From: Nonomuraea spiralis
Lineage (GTDB): Bacteria; Actinomycetota; Actinomycetes; Streptosporangiales; Streptosporangiaceae
Direction of reading: 5' to 3'
Assembly (NCBI RefSeq): GCF_014648435.1
Contig: NZ_BMRC01000025.1
Coordinates: 62,001-126,000, forward strand
DNA length: 64,000 nucleotides
In this document: positions 63,651 through 64,000 of the stretch, piece by piece
Numbering within the stretch: the stretch's first letter is position 1
Layout: each line of letters starts with the position of its first letter
Translations under genes and position numbers: made by a program
The notes under the pieces: model-generated
What the model saw: only the letters and a program-made list of their open reading frames with translations
Databases searched by the model: none
Told to the model about the DNA's origin: nothing

Positions 63651-64000
63651 TCAGCACGCGAGCACGTCCGGGAAGCCGAACGCCGCGACCAGCGCGGGAT
63701 CGTGGAACTTGACCACGCGGACGACGCCGCCGGTGGTGGGGGCCAGCACCACGACGCCGTCGGCTCGGAGCGTGCCGTCCACATCCTTGTGGTACACCAC
63801 GGCGGCGGGCTGGCCGTTGGCGGTGGTCGCGATCATCCGCCAGTCGCCCGGCGCTCCCAGCACGTACGCGTCGAGGACGTGCATGCACATCGCCCGGCCC
63901 GCCTGCCAGTCGCGGAACGGCGTCGCCTCCAGCGTGGCGTCCACGCGCAGCACCTGTTCCAGCAGGCGGGCATCGGAGCGCTCGAAGGCCGCGACATAGC
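63651..64000 (-). CDS. ECF sigma factor with SnoaL-like C-terminal domain, N-terminus cut by window edge
   Basis: Only the C-terminal 116 residues are visible. They form a SnoaL-type domain (YVAAFERSDARLLEQVL, VDATLEATPFRDWQAG, FHDPALVAAFGFPD) as found fused to a large group of actinobacterial ECF sigma factors. The sigma regions lie outside the window, so a plain SnoaL protein cannot be excluded. Confidence 0.65.
   Translation of the reverse strand, partial: YVAAFERSDARLLEQVLRVDATLEATPFRDWQAGRAMCMHVLDAYVLGAPGDWRMIATTANGQPAAVVYHKDVDGTLRADGVVVLAPTTGGVVRVVKFHDPALVAAFGFPDVLAC

Overview
The window is high-G+C DNA with GTG and TTG starts and tightly overlapping operons. Its gene families (SARP regulators, DUF5937 ArsR-type regulators, SigE-type sigma factor, lanthipeptide and thiopeptide-type enzymes) point to a filamentous actinomycete. 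A member of the Streptosporangiales such as Nonomuraea is my guess from style; no rRNA or other species marker is present. The left end cuts an amidohydrolase gene and the right end cuts a sigma-factor gene.

Layout. 1-8.3 kb: a peptide-type ABC importer operon (lipoprotein, two permeases, two ATPases, amidase, amidohydrolase) faces a LacI regulator, with two operator-like palindromes between them. 8.5-15.5 kb: secreted subtilase, a transposase scrap, a DHA2 drug exporter with a divergent tandem-Lrp regulator, then broken DUF1330 and RidA genes. 15.7-25 kb: small regulator/effector pairs (azoreductase/MarR, MFS exporter/ArsR, TetR with a three-gene reductase-hydrolase operon, DinB-like gene, second ArsR), several with clear operators, plus a small secreted protein.

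26-31 kb holds the most unusual locus. A 52-residue precursor peptide is followed by a glutamylation-type LanB, an elimination-domain protein and a second thiopeptide-type domain protein resembling pyridine synthases. No YcaO or azoline dehydrogenase gene lies beside them, so the set fits a pyritide-like pathway, which makes a pyridine macrocycle without thiazoles. A CPBP membrane protease and a large SARP regulator lie next to it.

35.6-49.3 kb is mixed: two paralogous serine hydrolases, a membrane protein with a histidine kinase/response regulator pair, secreted proteins, a membrane-anchored GH5 glycosidase, a MurJ-like flippase, a SigE-type sigma factor coupled to a membrane beta-propeller protein, and a vanadium haloperoxidase.

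49.5-61.3 kb holds a second peptide cluster: a SARP/ATPase regulator, then on the minus strand a lyase-kinase-cyclase lanthipeptide synthetase with intact zinc ligands (class IV-like), a prolyl-oligopeptidase-type protease, a 40-residue precursor with three cysteines and one proline, and two ABC half-transporters. The ABC proteins lack a leader-peptidase domain, so the prolyl peptidase, able to cut after the single proline, is the likely leader-removing enzyme. The last 2.7 kb carries a small secreted two-cysteine protein resembling the one at 24.5 kb, a YpfJ-type metallopeptidase homologue that has lost its zinc motif, and a DJ-1/PfpI protein.
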